Shown here: piece after piece, positions 1 to 11,514 of the stretch
How the letters are laid out: the number at the start of each line of letters is the position of its first letter
Numbering within the stretch: position 1 is the first letter of the stretch
Assembly (NCBI GenBank): GCA_945910005.1
Contig: OX246744.1
Span: forward strand, 5,269,680 to 5,333,679
Length of the DNA stretch: 64,000 bases
Direction of reading: 5' to 3'
DNA from: Isoperla grammatica
Taxonomy: Eukaryota > Arthropoda > Insecta > Plecoptera > Perlodidae
Made by a program: the position numbers and the translations under genes
The notes under the pieces: model-generated
Seen by the model: only the letters and a program-made list of their open reading frames with translations
Database searches by the model: none
Told to the model about the DNA's origin: nothing

Positions 1-240
1 ATGCACGGTTTAGCTGTAAAATGCAATTTAAAATTGATCCCAAGGCAGCCATAGTGTTGTATGGGAGTCTAGTGGTAGGTAGTGTCTGTGTGATGCCAGA
101 ATAAGCCCCGTTTTCCTCCACGATGCACGGTTTAGCTGTAAAATGCAATTCAAATTTGATCCCAAGGCAGCTACTAGTGTTGTATGAGAGTCTAGTGAGG
201 GTGTCTGTTTGATGCCAGAATAAGCCTACTAAACATTTCA
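1..240. repeat. 122-base tandem repeat, two copies, cut by window edge
   Basis: The sequence starting ATGCACGGTTTAGCTG at position 1 recurs at 123 and is followed in both copies by similar text through GATGCCAGAATAAGCC. The second copy has a few substitutions and small indels. The array probably continues to the left of the window. No coding potential is seen. Confidence 0.85.
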
Positions 241-288
241 TATTACTGGCCCTTAATTTACTAAGGCCCGGTATTATGGATTTCGGCT

Positions 289-556
289 ACCAAAAGACAA
301 CAATGAAACAAATGAATTGAATCGATGGACAAACAACAAGCTGTCAAAAAATAATTTCTTCTGATTTTGGAAAACAAAACTAAAAACAAACAAACACACA
401 TACAAAACTTTCACTTAGTCGTTGTCTATCATTAAAAGTTTTAAATGGCGAGCAGTTACTATTGCTACACTTGTTTTTATTTTTATGGTTGCAATTTTAT
501 TATTTTGACAGCTGATTGTTTGTCCATCAGTTCAATTCATTTGTTTCATTGTTGTA
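289..556. mobile_element. MITE-like element, copy 1 of a two-copy family
   Basis: The segment begins near CCAAAAGACAACAATGAAAC and ends near GTTTCATTGTTGT, which are inverted relative to each other. It matches 37797-38093 over nearly its whole length, including the internal ATCGATGGACAAAC and GTTTGTCCATCAG stretches. It has no coding capacity. The outermost terminal bases seen in the 37.8 kb copy are missing or changed here. Confidence 0.7.
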
Positions 557-659
557 GTCCTGATGTGACGTCAGTTGCGTGTACCCTATAAGTTGTTTTC
601 AGCTAACTAAGTATTTATTTATAACATTTCTATTTAATTACAAATTTCCACACATTTCC

Positions 660-1043
660 CGCTCGAAAAATTGAATTTACGTGCCCCACCCAAAAACCGG
701 TATGATCAGGGCACGGCAGTTTCGAGAATCTTTGCACACTACACCCGGCCACGCACAACGATTCAGTTGCAGTGAGCGCATTCGCATAATCTCGCCACCA
801 GGTGGCACTAGTAGTCTCACTGCTTTATCGAGCCCGTCGACCAACGAGGGGTGAGTCGAGTCAAGTGCGCAGAAGTCGATATTATGCGCGCGATCGTCAC
901 AGGGAGAGAGACAACTCGGGCGGGTTGGTTACATCAGTACTACCGTAGACGCGTCGACATACCGAGATCCGGTATCACTCATTAAAACATCTTAGAAACA
1001 CAAGAACATGGCTGTGAAAAATGCTGCAGTTAGAACGTAAACA
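660..1043 (+). promoter_or_regulatory. CpG-rich promoter-like region upstream of a candidate first exon
   Basis: This stretch is clearly richer in G+C and in CpG than the flanking AT-rich DNA and lies directly upstream of the candidate signal-peptide exon. It carries a consensus CTCF site at 795-807 and an Inr-like TCAGTT at about 753. Two upstream ATGs precede the chosen start: one at 1008 opens a 10-codon frame ending at 1040, and one at 1021 opens a different frame that runs across the exon. The transcription start cannot be placed from sequence alone. Confidence 0.4.
795..807 (+). promoter_or_regulatory. Consensus CTCF-type binding site
   Basis: CCACCAGGTGGCA fits the CTCF core CCASYAGRKGGCR at every position and is followed by CTAG. 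It sits in the CpG-rich region about 240 bases upstream of the candidate first exon. A single 13-base match is suggestive only; binding is an inference. Confidence 0.4.
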
Positions 1044-1131
1044 ATGCTGTGGATTTATTGTGGTATTTTGCTGCTCTCCTTCAGCAGTTGTGGCCCGGGG
1101 AGCGCGTTCACGGCCGTCACATCGAAAAGAG
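1044..1131 (+). CDS. Candidate first coding exon with signal peptide (rest of gene not seen)
   Basis: From the ATG at 1044 the frame encodes 29 complete residues plus one base: a short start (MLW), a hydrophobic core (IYCGILLLSF) and a small-residue region (SSCGPGSA) with a plausible signal-peptidase site after GSA. The next bases form a splice donor, GAG|GTAGGA, at 1131/1132, giving a phase-1 junction. Beyond the donor the open frame soon loses protein-like character and ends at 1232, as expected for intron. The position at the end of a CpG-rich segment supports a first exon of a secreted or membrane protein. The family cannot be named because only the leader is visible. A competing frame from the ATG at 1021 also crosses the donor but has a poorer leader. 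No acceptor or second exon was recognised in the window. Confidence 0.45.
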
Positions 1132-2780
1132 GTAGGAATCATTCACATTGCCTCACTAGAAACTACTTAATTTACCGCCATTATTTGAAATTCAACATAT
1201 TACGGATTGTGTTCGAAATACAACATCTTTGACGTGTTAAATCGTACCCGTAGTGGGGAAACTGTTAACCCGGAGGATGATTGCTGCTCCAGCTGTATTG
1301 AATAGTGCATGTTTTTGGCGTGAATCCCTCGCCGGGAATCGCAAAGCCGTTATATAAACGATACGAGCGTCGCGATCGAGTGGGAATATCTTTGCTGCTT
1401 CTTTGCTTTGCCGGCCGCTGGGAATCCCTCACAGCTTCTCGTATGTACAGTAAGAACACACACTGGTACGCCGCGCGTGGTACGCGAACCCACGACGTAC
1501 CACGCCACGTGTTCGAATAGTTGACGTTAACGACGTGTCCGGAGCGTTTCGTTATGACCCGGCCGGTTCTTATTTCGACCCCCCCCCCCCCCTCTCCTCC
1601 GCCCTCTCCTCCCCCTCCCCCCGACGCCGGCCCTGATGCCGTTTCGATCCAAATGTCGGGACCGCCGGACAGGGGCCATATTTAGACAGGCTCGATATTT
1701 AATCTATTTCAAAAAATGCTAAGTTGTGTTTGTTCGAAATGACATGAAACGACCGCGGTCGTTGAACGACCGATGGATGCTGATCCGGGCTGATCATGGT
1801 GGGTCGCTGGACTGACGGCGACGCCCGGTCGCGCGCCGTTATTGTGCACGTTTGCACGTTTTGGGATAAACGAACGATACCGCTGATGAAATTGTTTGAT
1901 TACCTGAACGCAAAATTAACACACTATTTGTATTGAATTATTTTACGGACAACTATCGCGTTGTTATTATAAATTTATTTATTTACCCAAACTTTTCGAG
2001 AAGGTTTCACCTCTCCTTCTCAGTTATTCATTTACGCCAATATAATATATATTTACATATATATTATTAATTATTATTTAATTATACATATAATATTATA
2101 TAAATATTGATGTGAACCGCCGTAACTAGGCGTTGGCCATCCGCATATTATTTTCCCGGGTAAATATAATTGCTTAGGTAGGTATTCTATGCAAAATTAG
2201 ATGGTGATAATTTGTCCCGAAACATTAAAACTTATTGATAATTTTCAATAGAACAGCGTTTTTATGGTTCGCGATAAAACCAGAAAACTTAGTTTTAAAA
2301 TGTAAGTTATTCCTCACACTCTATCGCTTATAGTCCGGTGTTTTTTGTCTACGATGGTTGGGGCTCCGCCCCAGACCCCTTTCATCCCACTTGAGTTGCG
2401 CATAATCAATATTTTTGAACCCTCAGTTACCCGGGAATAGTTTCTCGATCCTAGTTACGCCCTGTGTGTATACGTGTGCATGTATGAACATGTTCCATAC
2501 GTATACACATATATGACGATGAATATTTACGCCATTAACAACAACCGTGCTATTTTCACGCAGGCTTTTCCACCCACTCTTTTCGTTTTTTAATTGACCA
2601 TAAAAAGAGATATAAAGAATGAATGGTATAAAAGGTCTTATATAAAGCTCAAAAATGAAAATAAAATTATTTTTTGGACAACACCAACCCGCAATATTAC
2701 ATTTTTACATTCTCTGTTAATGGTGGTTTTGTTAATGGTGGACAAAATGAAAGTGTGAATGTTAGTATTTTTTATATTGC
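1132..2780. other. Non-coding; CpG-rich until about 1880, then AT-rich
   Basis: The CpG-rich character continues past the candidate exon to about 1880 and includes a C-rich pyrimidine tract near 1580-1622. From about 1900 the sequence is AT-rich. Between about 2112 and 2465, ends containing CGTAACTAGG and CCTAGTTACG with an internal GGGGCTCCGCCCC suggest a worn hAT-type element. No gene is supported. Confidence 0.4.
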
Positions 2781-3200
2781 CATGCCACACCTTTGTTTGT
2801 ATGGTGAAGTATGTACAAAATTATATATTTAATGGTTTTTAGCATAGAAATTTGTTCTTGCCCCGTACTACAGTTTTTTCTAACACCACATAAACAAATT
2901 CGTAAACCAAAGACTGTTGAAGATATTGTTTTTTCCCAAACTTCTATTTGTATAACATGAAGGTATCGAAAGACATAATAACTACACCCTTTGTTTATAT
3001 GGTAATGATTGGAAAAGATCATATATAATTATTTAACAGTTTTTCGTATAAAAAATTGTTCTTCCGCCGGTACAGCTACTTTTTGTACCAACACATACAA
3101 AAATGCCGTAGGCTAAAAAATATTGATGATTTTTTCTAAACTTCATCTTACAAAACACAGGTGTGCTACGACAGTATAAAAATGCCATGCTTTCATTTTT
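2780..3200. repeat. Diverged tandem duplication, unit about 215-220 bases
   Basis: Two successive stretches share the order: CACCCTTTGTTTATATGGT-like text, TTTAACAGTTTTTCGTAT-like text, TTGTTCTT, GTAC...ACTTTTT, CCAACACATA, then AAACTTC and ACAGTATAAA-like text. They are well diverged from each other. No coding potential is seen. Confidence 0.5.
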
Positions 3201-4594
3201 CTCGCCATTACCGGTAACTTGAATGTAAAATATAATATTGCGTACAAGCGATGTCCAAAGAAATACATTTTCTTATTTTTTGACATAGTATTAGGCCTCA
3301 TTTAAGATTCACGCTTTACAAGTGTCTTTTATGCACATTAAAAGTGGCTGAAATAGACTGATTTGAACAGGATATTTCGCGAAAATATGTTATTTACTTA
3401 TCTGCTTATTATGAACAAGGTGTAAAACATTTCTGATTGCGGAACTTCTAAGGCAAACAATAAGTTTTGAGGGTATCCAAAAATTCTCAGTCTCTGGCGG
3501 GACAGTTACATTTATACAGGCAATCTCAATCTTACCGGGTACCATATTTCTGTGGTTCTCTCAGTTCTGAATTATCAGCTTTCTATATTGTAACTTCTGG
3601 TTGTGCTCACCGGTTGTGTTAACGTCAATACTTTTAGCTAGCATTACTAAACCACTCAAAATTCTCGGTTAATCATTTATATCTAAAGAATTCACTTAAA
3701 AAGACATTAAAAAACTGATTCCTTCCGAAATTTTATTTTGCATCAAATAAAATTAATAATTTTAAAAACTTTCAAATATAGAATAATTGATCAGATTTTT
3801 ATTTTTTGTTTAGCCAATTCGATAGTTTAAAATTAATTACTTATTGAAATTCTACCAATTTAAAAAATTGAGAGTTTTAAATTAATCGTTTAGCTGATAC
3901 AAAAACCAAATTCCGCTTAGGAATCCCACGTAGAATGTCCGCCCCCCGCACAGTTTTAACTTACAGAGTTCATAAGAAAGATCACTAAATTCTGTCGATG
4001 ATTACAGATTTTCTTCTACATTCTTAGAATTATTATTAAGCGCAAGGAAGCAATTTTAACGGTGTGGAAAAGAAATCATGTTTGACACGAGCTAGATTGC
4101 CACTCTTCAAGCCGGTAACACTATTTTCTCAAGATTGCTATGCAAAACCTCCTCCATTGGGACCGTATGTGATCATTCGTAGCTGCAACTTCGTGACGTC
4201 AGACTCAAGATGTGGTGGGGGGAGGAGGGGAAATACCACCCTTGGAGGGGAAGTAGGAGAACCAACACTAATACGCGTGTTTTATATGTATGAGAGATGG
4301 TTTGTCGTGGTGAAACAAGATCGGCGACGAAGATGATAAAAGTATGAATCATACTCTATTCCCAGTCTCATACTGACCATAAATCCTTATCTACTGCCCT
4401 TTCATACACGCTGGTGCTAACGAAGAAGTAAGGTTTGTTCATATTCTGCAATCGGTATGAAAATTTACATCTAATTTCAATATTCTTGTTTTTAGTGTAG
4501 AATTAAAAACCAGATTGTAAATAATAGTTTAAAGTTGCGTTATACAGGTAGAACAATATTTTTTCGGCCACATTTATACTACATTAATTAATTA
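3200..4594. other. AT-rich non-coding stretch
   Basis: No splice-bounded exon, RNA gene or mobile-element end was recognised. A 90-codon frame at 4064-4336 overlaps a G-rich tract (4212-4252) and has no recognisable domain, so it is not called as a gene. Confidence 0.4.
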
Positions 4595-4990
4595 AATAAA
4601 TAAATTCACATTTTGAGTCTACCCACTCAGTAACTAAACTGATTTGCAGTGGGGGATTTTAATTTAAAGTGACTAAACCAACCTTGTAGGCTTCAAACAC
4701 CATCGACGAGTGAGCGATAACCAATCAAAGATCGATATTTCTAATACGAAACATATGAATCAGTGATCGGACAGTGCGAACACCTGCGGACAAATGTCAG
4801 AATCAACAAGGCTGATTCAGAACCACTTTGAATTTATTGAGTGCTTCGTTGCTAGTACGGCTCCAAAGTCACCGTTTACTCATTCCTAAGACAAGAAGTG
4901 ATGGAAGTGAATCCTTATTAGAAGTTAAAAAACTTCTGCCTGTACCGGGATTTACGCTGTATAGTTTGAGATCAATAATTTTCACAAACA
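4594..4990 (-). mobile_element. SINE-A copy, minus strand
   Basis: Read on the minus strand this copy has a degraded tRNA-like head near 4940-4990, the conserved CGGTGACTTTGGAGCCG block (about 4858-4875), GTTGATTCTGACATTTGTCC, the CACTGCAAATCAGTTTAGTTACTGAGTGGGTAGACTC block and an A/T-rich tail with AATAAATAAA on the plus strand. It aligns along its length with the full copy at 28973-29392. Confidence 0.8.
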
Positions 4991-7034
4991 TTTTTGATCT
5001 GATTTTTGTGTGCCAAATATCTTTCTTTTTCCTTATTTTCTTAAAAATATTATCTCGAGTGTGTTCACTTTATCGGTCGAATCAACTTAAAGAAAGTGTC
5101 TTGCTCTTTCATTCGAGAGTCTTCGGTAAAACCGTAAAAACAAAATGAATTCGGGCACTAACCGAAGATAAACGATCTCTCCACCAATGGGATGTCTGCT
5201 ATGATATTACGCACGCACGCGGGAAACTGCTGACTTGAAATATTTACTAAGAAAAATCACCATTGTCTTTAAGCTGAACGGGTATCGATAATATTGCTCC
5301 AGTTTGTATAGGGAACCTTAGTAGAAAAATCGCAAGACATTTTTATATATTTAATTACTTCCCATCTCGAGAATGCTTCTCGAAGTAGAAAATCTGAGTT
5401 TACACCACACCACGAGGTTTGGTAAACCCTACAGACTGAACATTAATCATGAAATTCAGTGAAATAAAAAAATAATTAAACACAAAATCCCGAAGGCTAA
5501 AATGGTGATACGTTAAAAAAGGTGATTTTGATCGCAATGAAATTGACTGAATTTTCTAAAGTAATAATCTTGGCTTTTAATGAATAAATGTTATACGAGG
5601 CAATAAGAGCCGGGGGGGGATGGAGGGGGGCCTTATAAAACAAACCGGTGTTTTAATTAATTAATACATAGGTCGCTACTCCATTTTCAATCAGTTTTGT
5701 AAACACACCTTCGTATTCTGTTAATTTCAATCTAACATTCCCTAAATTTTTCGCCCAGTTTGATTATAACATTGTTCTGTGCTGCTATTTCTTTTACGGA
5801 CATGCATTATAAAGTGAGCTATCGAACACACAACAATAAAACCAGACCCATTGTGTTTAGTTGGGTTACCTAGAACGGTGGGCGTGGCCAAACACGTGTG
5901 CGAACACTACTGCATTTACGAATGTGTGAAAGAACGAGGAATGTCTTTATATTCGTTAAAATTGGTGCCTGTGGAAGGGTTGTAGATAAGGATCTGTGTT
6001 AGGTATACAAATACTAACGCCATCAATATGTTTACGTTGACAAAAATGATTAAACACAAAATCCTACACACAAAATAGATCTATCACCATAATATTATAT
6101 TTGATCTGGAATAATATTTTAGACTTTAGTTAATACGGAGGTTGTATATTAGCCTACAGTATTTATTTCAGTTATGAGAATAAAATAAATACGCTTGCAC
6201 CATGTTCCTTATACCTTTCGCCATACACCAAACCGGCTTTCATATTGTTGTCCGTGTATGAACAACTTTTTGTCTACATATTCAGACAAGCACTAGATTT
6301 AACTTTGCGTGTAGGCCTACATTTTTCTAAACAACTTTTAAAAAAATATACTGCATCAAAAAATGTTTAATCTTACGAACTTGGTATTTGTACACATACA
6401 TTTAAAAAGTCTATTATATTTTGTTATGTTTTACGTCTGAGTGCATTTTCTACTGTGTACTACTATTTTTCAGTTTACTATTATTTTTTTAACTTCTTGG
6501 TGATAAAGGTCTGATAATGGTCTCTATAACAATGTTGAAATATTATGGTTGTTAAAAAAATTTTAGTGCAATGAGAAAACCTCATGCTATAGAAGTTTTA
6601 CTAAGTTGCTGCCTCTGAATTCATATGGGCGGTTTCCAGTCTTGCTAGACAGTTTGTTGTTTTTTAATTCAATCAATATGAAGTTTGTTTCGTTAAAAGT
6701 GTATGAAAACTCATAAGTATAAAACTGTTCAAGATATTAAATTAAAAATTAAACTGGTAATATTCATTAATCAAATGCTATATTTTCTCATATACACTAG
6801 GCCCAAGGTAAGTATAGTCGCAAATCGACCTCAAATCGTTTCTACTACATCTTTAATGGACGTTGATTCAACGAAAATCAACGGATTCCTTGGCCACCGT
6901 TCCATGTAACCAACGGAATGGCGTTAATTATCCCTAATGGACCCGTTTCAATTAGATGGTAGGACCTAAATATTGGACCCGTCTATGTCGTTTGTTGGGC
7001 CAACTTTATTCAATTATACTTATTTATTTTATTT
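4991..7034. other. AT-rich non-coding stretch
   Basis: A G-rich tract lies at 5611-5630. ATTATCCCTAATGGAC near 6931 is matched by an inverted GTCCATTAGGGATAAT near 7942, which may mark the ends of an older element holding the SINE and MITE between them. No gene was recognised. Confidence 0.35.
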
Positions 7035-7256
7035 GTTGATTCTGGCATTTGTCCGCAGGTGTCCGCATTGTCTAATCACTGATTCATATGTTTCGTATTT
7101 GAAATATCGATCTTTGATTGGTTATCGCTCACGCGTCGATGGTGTTCGAAGCCTACAGGGTTGGTTTAGTCACTTTAATTAGAGTCCCCCACTGAAAATC
7201 AGTTTCGTTACTGAGTGGGTAGCTCTAAATGTGAATTTATTTATTTTTATTTAGAA
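7035..7256 (+). mobile_element. SINE-A copy, 5'-truncated
   Basis: This copy starts at TTGATTCTGGCATTTGTCCG and runs through GATTCATATGTTTCGTATTTG, ATCGCTCACGCGTCGATGG, GGTTTAGTCACTTTAATT and the GTTACTGAGTGGGTAG block into a TTTATTTATTTTTATTT tail. The tRNA-like head is absent. Confidence 0.85.
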
Positions 7257-7267
7257 CGTTACATGAT

Positions 7268-7432
7268 ATAGGCAACTCAAGACAACCTTACAAATGCTTT
7301 CGTCACAGGCGAAGCACTCGTAGCCAATCAGCGATCGGTATTTGTGCGCTATTGTCTCGGGCGGTTCGCTGGTTGGCTACGAGTGCCTCGCCTGTGACGA
7401 AAGCACGTGTAAGGTTGTCTTGGGTTACCTAT
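7268..7432. mobile_element. Palindromic MITE, 165 bases
   Basis: Long imperfect inverted arms begin ATAGGCAACTCAAGACAACC and end with the complement ending GGTTACCTAT. The arms include GCTTTCGTCACAGGCGA and its complement TCGCCTGTGACGAAAGC, and the tip carries CCAATCAGCG / CGCTGGTTGG. It has no coding capacity. The flanks are compatible with a TA target duplication. Confidence 0.8.
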
Positions 7433-8431
7433 AACACCAAACATATGACCTCAATAGTTAGAGTTCATACAAGCAATGAATGCAAAGTCGCCGTTATGAT
7501 CCTAACCTAAAATCCTGATCGAAGTCTTTTCCAATACTACAGTAGGTTAATGATGGAGCGAACTTTTCTTGGAAATTCCTTCTCCACTATTGGAGTGACC
7601 TAGTTGGATTCACTATTTCTCTGACAGGTATCCCAAAAGCAGGAAAAATTACTTGTCACATTACTTACATTACTTCTACATTTATCGTTTGTGTGCTGTT
7701 CACTTTGAAGGATATACCCATGGAAACTTTCTGCACTAATGGATTTTTGACATTTTGAGGAAATATTAAAAGTTATGCTGAAATGGGACAGAACAGAACT
7801 TACCCTACTCTCTATCGGGGCAGGTTGGTGTACGACTAGAGGTAAAGTGGCCCCAACCTATCTGACGAATAATCCAAATCCAAGATTTCCAATTTAATTT
7901 TATATTTCTCTAGTTCATAACATCTAGTTTTCAACACGTCCATTAGGGATAATTTACTATCTTTGGTTGACCTAGTCCACACTACGTACTAAGCAACGTA
8001 CTTATCTATATTATGTGTAGCTGTGTAACTTAAGAAAGTAAGTACTTAAGAGAGAACTAAATACCAGATAAAAAAAGATTAAAATATGTTAATCTTTACA
8101 GTAGGCCTATATTTTCGAAGCCAATTATAGTAATAATAATTAATTGGTTTCCATAAAGACTACCATGATGGTTGCAGTACTTGAAATTTAGTTAATCAAA
8201 ATTTCAGTTCTTATGTAACTAAATATTGGTTATATACCACATTTTTAATATTATGTAATACTATTTCTATTTTGCAAGGGTTCTAATAGTTTCGAGTCAC
8301 ACTTCTCCTTAAACCATATAATCTAATAAACTGACCTCACACCCTGCGGGGGGGGGGGGTATAGTCACATTCAAATATTGACAAGCACATCACATAAAGC
8401 AGGAGTAGAGATTGCACTCTTCCAACAGATT
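7433..8431. other. AT-rich non-coding stretch
   Basis: No gene recognised. A short poly-G run is present at 8348-8359. Confidence 0.35.
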
Positions 8432-8969
8432 GGCCCAGATTCACAAAGGTGCCTAAGTGCTAAGACGTCCTAGTTAAGGCAAATCTTAGTGATATAAATC
8501 ACGCATATGCCCTTCTAAAATGTCATAAAGATACAATATAGTAAAACAACAACTTCAACAATTTAACTTATAATATTTTATTTGTGAATACTCGGAGATG
8601 ATTTATCTTGATGATTTAGCTAGGATTTGCCTAACCTAGAACACCGATAGAGGTGGCTCAGCGGTAAGACGCGAGACTCTAACTCGGGAGGTCGCCGGTT
8701 CGATTCCGGTCACCGGGAGTTCTGACTGAAGGTTTTTTCCGAGGTTTTCCTCAGTCGTAAAGGCGAATGCTGGGATTGGGTCCTACTAACAGCCCTCGGA
8801 CATTCCTTCCCAACTATCCAAACACCCTAATATACCTAGTTAGTCACCTGAAGAGGGGCACATCAGGTAAAGCTGGTGTGCACCCTATAACAGGGATTCC
8901 TACAAAAATTATAATAATTATTATTAACCTAGGACAACATAGAGTTGGGCATCTTTGTGAATCCAGGCC
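8432..8969. mobile_element. MITE-like element (GGCCCAGATTCAC family) split by a SINE
   Basis: The left end GGCCCAGATTCACAAAGGTG and the right end CATCTTTGTGAATCCAGGCC are inverted repeats, followed inward by GCCTAAGTGCTAAGACGTCC and its counterpart. A related intact copy lies at 47930-48179. The element carries SINE-B at 8644-8925 in its right arm, so the MITE is the older insertion. Confidence 0.8.
8644..8925 (+). mobile_element. SINE-B, full length, inserted in a MITE
   Basis: The tRNA-like head has an A-box-like GTGGCTCAGCGGTAAGAC and a B-box GGTTCGATTCC. It is followed by a CTGAAGGTTTTTTCCGAGG-type block, CCTCAGTCGTAAAGGCGAAT, GTCACCTGAAGAGGGGCACA and an A/T tail of ATAATAATTATT. Flanks AACCTAGAACA (8633-8643) and AACCTAGGACA (8926-8936) form an 11-base target duplication with one mismatch. 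It is transcribed by RNA polymerase III if like other tRNA SINEs, and needs a partner LINE to move. Confidence 0.88.
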
Positions 8970-9154
8970 ATTATATCGTGTCTCATCTGCTGTAATAGGC
9001 TTCTATTATTACACCAGCGTTGATAGATGGGGTGATGGACAAATTAATTAAAATTAATATTCATACCTTGTGAGTATTTCGACCCCTTCTCGAAGCTATA
9101 TAGGCTCAATACGGCTCCGCACAGGCACTAAAGACAACAACAACAACAACAACA

Positions 9155-9245
9155 ATCAGTGGCGTCGCAACAGGGGGGGGGGCAGGCCACCCCCTAAACT
9201 GGAGTTAAAGGGACGGAGGGGGGGGGGGGAGGGGGCAAGGATAAT
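9155..9245. other. G-rich tract next to a hAT-like left end
   Basis: CAGTGGCGTCGCAACAGGGG resembles the terminal sequence of the hAT-type elements at 48432 and 51713. It is followed by runs of G, but no matching right end was found nearby. It is preceded by an AACAAC simple repeat. Confidence 0.4.
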
Positions 9246-9568
9246 ATCGAAAAAGGTAAAGGATATGTAACATTTATATATGTAGAGATATTTTTTTGAG
9301 TTGGTAGGTGATAATATTGCACTTATAAACAATTCAATAAATCCTATTGAAACATTTATTCACGGTTGTTTTAAAAGTAAATTTTTCTGTTTTTAAAATG
9401 ACACCTTTAAAGATTCGCTGTTTGCAATAGCCTTGTCCCAATTACTTTTCCGTTTTAAGGTATATAATGACAAACAGGAAACATACCGGTAGAAACGGAA
9501 ACATTCTTATAGACAAGACAAATACAGATGGTGAATGTTTTAAGATATCATTTAAAAGACAATCAAAT
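9246..9568. other. AT-rich non-coding stretch
   Basis: Nothing recognisable as a gene, RNA gene or element end. Confidence 0.35.
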
Positions 9569-9725
9569 GCTTATAATAATCTGGCATAAAATAAAATATT
9601 AATGTCTTTGCTTATAACAATCTGGCATAAAATAAAATATCAATGTCTGCTTATAATAATCTGGCATAAAATAACATATCAATGTCTTTGCTTATAACAA
9701 TCTGCCATAAAATAAATATCAATGT
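9569..9725. repeat. Short tandem repeat, about 40-base unit, four copies
   Basis: GCTTATAATAATCTGGCATAA is repeated four times with AATGTCT links. Copies alternate between AATGTCTTTGC and AATGTCTGC junctions and between TAATAAT and TAACAAT cores, so the array looks like a doubled dimer. Confidence 0.8.
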
Positions 9726-10190
9726 ATTATGGTAGTAAGAAGACCAATACGATTTTTATGTTTCGCATCTACTAACTAAAAAAATAAATCTATTCAAAAT
9801 TGATAAATGGCAACTCATTACATTTTATGGTCGATCCATTCAATAATAACGCTAGATAACAAAGAAACATCCTTGTTATTGATCGGCCTAACTTTAAAAT
9901 GTAGTATTTGCCACATTTTGCAACCAACAACATTTCAAAAATCATATACATTTGTCATTATCCTCTAACACTAGTCTCCATATTCATTACGCAAAACTAT
10001 ACTAGTGTGTATTATTGTGACAATGTATTCAACGACTGGAATAGATAGATATTGCGCCCGCTTGTTACAAATTGCGCAATGATTGCAGCTGTGTCAAAGT
10101 GAGCTTGAATCAAAACCGGTATTGAGGTGAAGTGAATCCGTATAACTGTTGCGCACATGCTATTGCGCAGCTGTTTAGCATGCGGTCGAA
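9726..10190. other. AT-rich non-coding stretch
   Basis: No gene or element recognised. Confidence 0.35.
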
Positions 10191-10440
10191 ACGTCTCAAT
10201 GCTTGTGACTTGTGATTATTGACTATTGACTACAACCCCACCGTGGTTATTTCTTAGTCAAGCCACAAAACCAACAAGACTCCATTCATTGGCTGCGAGA
10301 GAGAGTTCTGCGCGCTGATTGGCTGTGACTAAGACTTAACTAAGGAATTGAGATATTCTTTCAATTCGATTAGTCAATAGTCAATAGTCAATAAAAAAAA
10401 TAGTCAATCCAAAAACAGTCAATAGTCAATCCTTTTTCAA
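10190..10440. mobile_element. MITE-like element related to 17869-18086
   Basis: The segment contains TTGACTATTGACTAC near the left and AGTCAATAGTCAATAGTC near the right as inverted simple motifs. Its centre, GCGCGCTGATTGGCTGTGAC followed by TAAGACTTAACTAAGGAATTG, matches the complement of the element nested in the SINE at 17869-18086. The ends are not sharply defined. Confidence 0.5.
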
Positions 10441-11225
10441 TATCTTATCTCACTATTTTCATGATGTCTATTTTTATTTTATTTAAAAAAAAAAAAAAAA
10501 ATATGAAACAATATATATATAAATATAAAAAAAAATGTTTTATTATGTTTTAACTGCCCTCTATTTTGTATACCACTTATATGTTCTGCCTGAAATTTTG
10601 AACGTCTAATGGTGTCATTCCTTTGGCTTTAACTGGACATTTTTCGACTTTTATAAGCTTTTATCTTAATGTTTGTATTCTAGTTTTACTCGTGTTGTTA
10701 GCTTTTTTTATCGTATTGCCCATAAAACTTTAAACACTCAATGCTTAGTGGCAAAGATGGCTTCATAACCACCCACACAGTCTCGGTTTGCAACGTTGCC
10801 AAAATGTGATACGAATATAACGCAGACAATGCGTGTCCTGTACATTATCGAAGTCATCATCAACAGGCACGCATTGTACGCGATATCACGTCCAGCTGTG
10901 ATTTGTGTGCGTGCAATGCTCAACCATCACTTCCACTCGCTGCACCCGGCAACCTAATGGTCTGTATGTCAAACAATGCACAATAACTAGAGACCTGCGC
11001 GGGTGGGATATGCGGTATCCGCAACCGCAACCTCGCAATTTAAAAAGAAAACGTTTCCGAATCCGTACCCGCTCTTGCGAGATCAAAAATGTATCCGCAT
11101 CCGCCATACTTTCTTGGTGTTGTGTAATTTTTTGCGTGTAAACGTGAGATGTAAACAATACTCGTATAGGGAAATCTTAATTCTAATCTAATGAATTTAA
11201 ATTCGTGTCATCAACAAATAATAAT
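10441..11225. other. Non-coding; poly-A/T tract and CCGCAACCGC-rich stretch
   Basis: A poly-A tract lies near 10484-10502. From about 10995 to 11105 the sequence is rich in CCGCA and GCGGA words, and similar words return at 11615-11690 beyond the SINE-A copy, so the SINE may have landed in an older repeat. No gene is supported. Confidence 0.35.
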
Positions 11226-11514
11226 AGCCGTCCTATAGCAACAAAGCACTCAATAAATTCAAAGTTGTTCTGAATCGGCCTTGTTGATTCTGGCATCTAT
11301 CTGCAGGTGTTCGCACTGTCTAATCCCTGATTCATATGTTTCCTATGTGAAATATCTATCTTTGATTAGTTATCGCTCACTCGTCGATCGTGTTCGGAGC
11401 CTGCAAGTTTGGTTGAGTCATTTTAAATTAAAGTCCCCCACTGTAAATCAGTTTAGTTACTGAGTGGGTAGACTCTAAATGTGAATTTATTTATTTTATT
11501 TATTTATTTAGGCA
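11226..11514 (+). mobile_element. SINE-A copy, head missing
   Basis: This copy begins ATAGCCGTCCTATAGCAACAA and continues through GTTGATTCTGGCATCTATC, ATCGCTCACTCGTCGATCG, CACTGTAAATCAGTTTAG and ACTGAGTGGGTAGACTC to a TTTATTTA tail. Confidence 0.85.

Noticed and set aside
8648..8722. A working tRNA gene at the SINE-B head
   Set aside because: The head is attached to a repeated body with an A/T tail and a target duplication, which marks a SINE.
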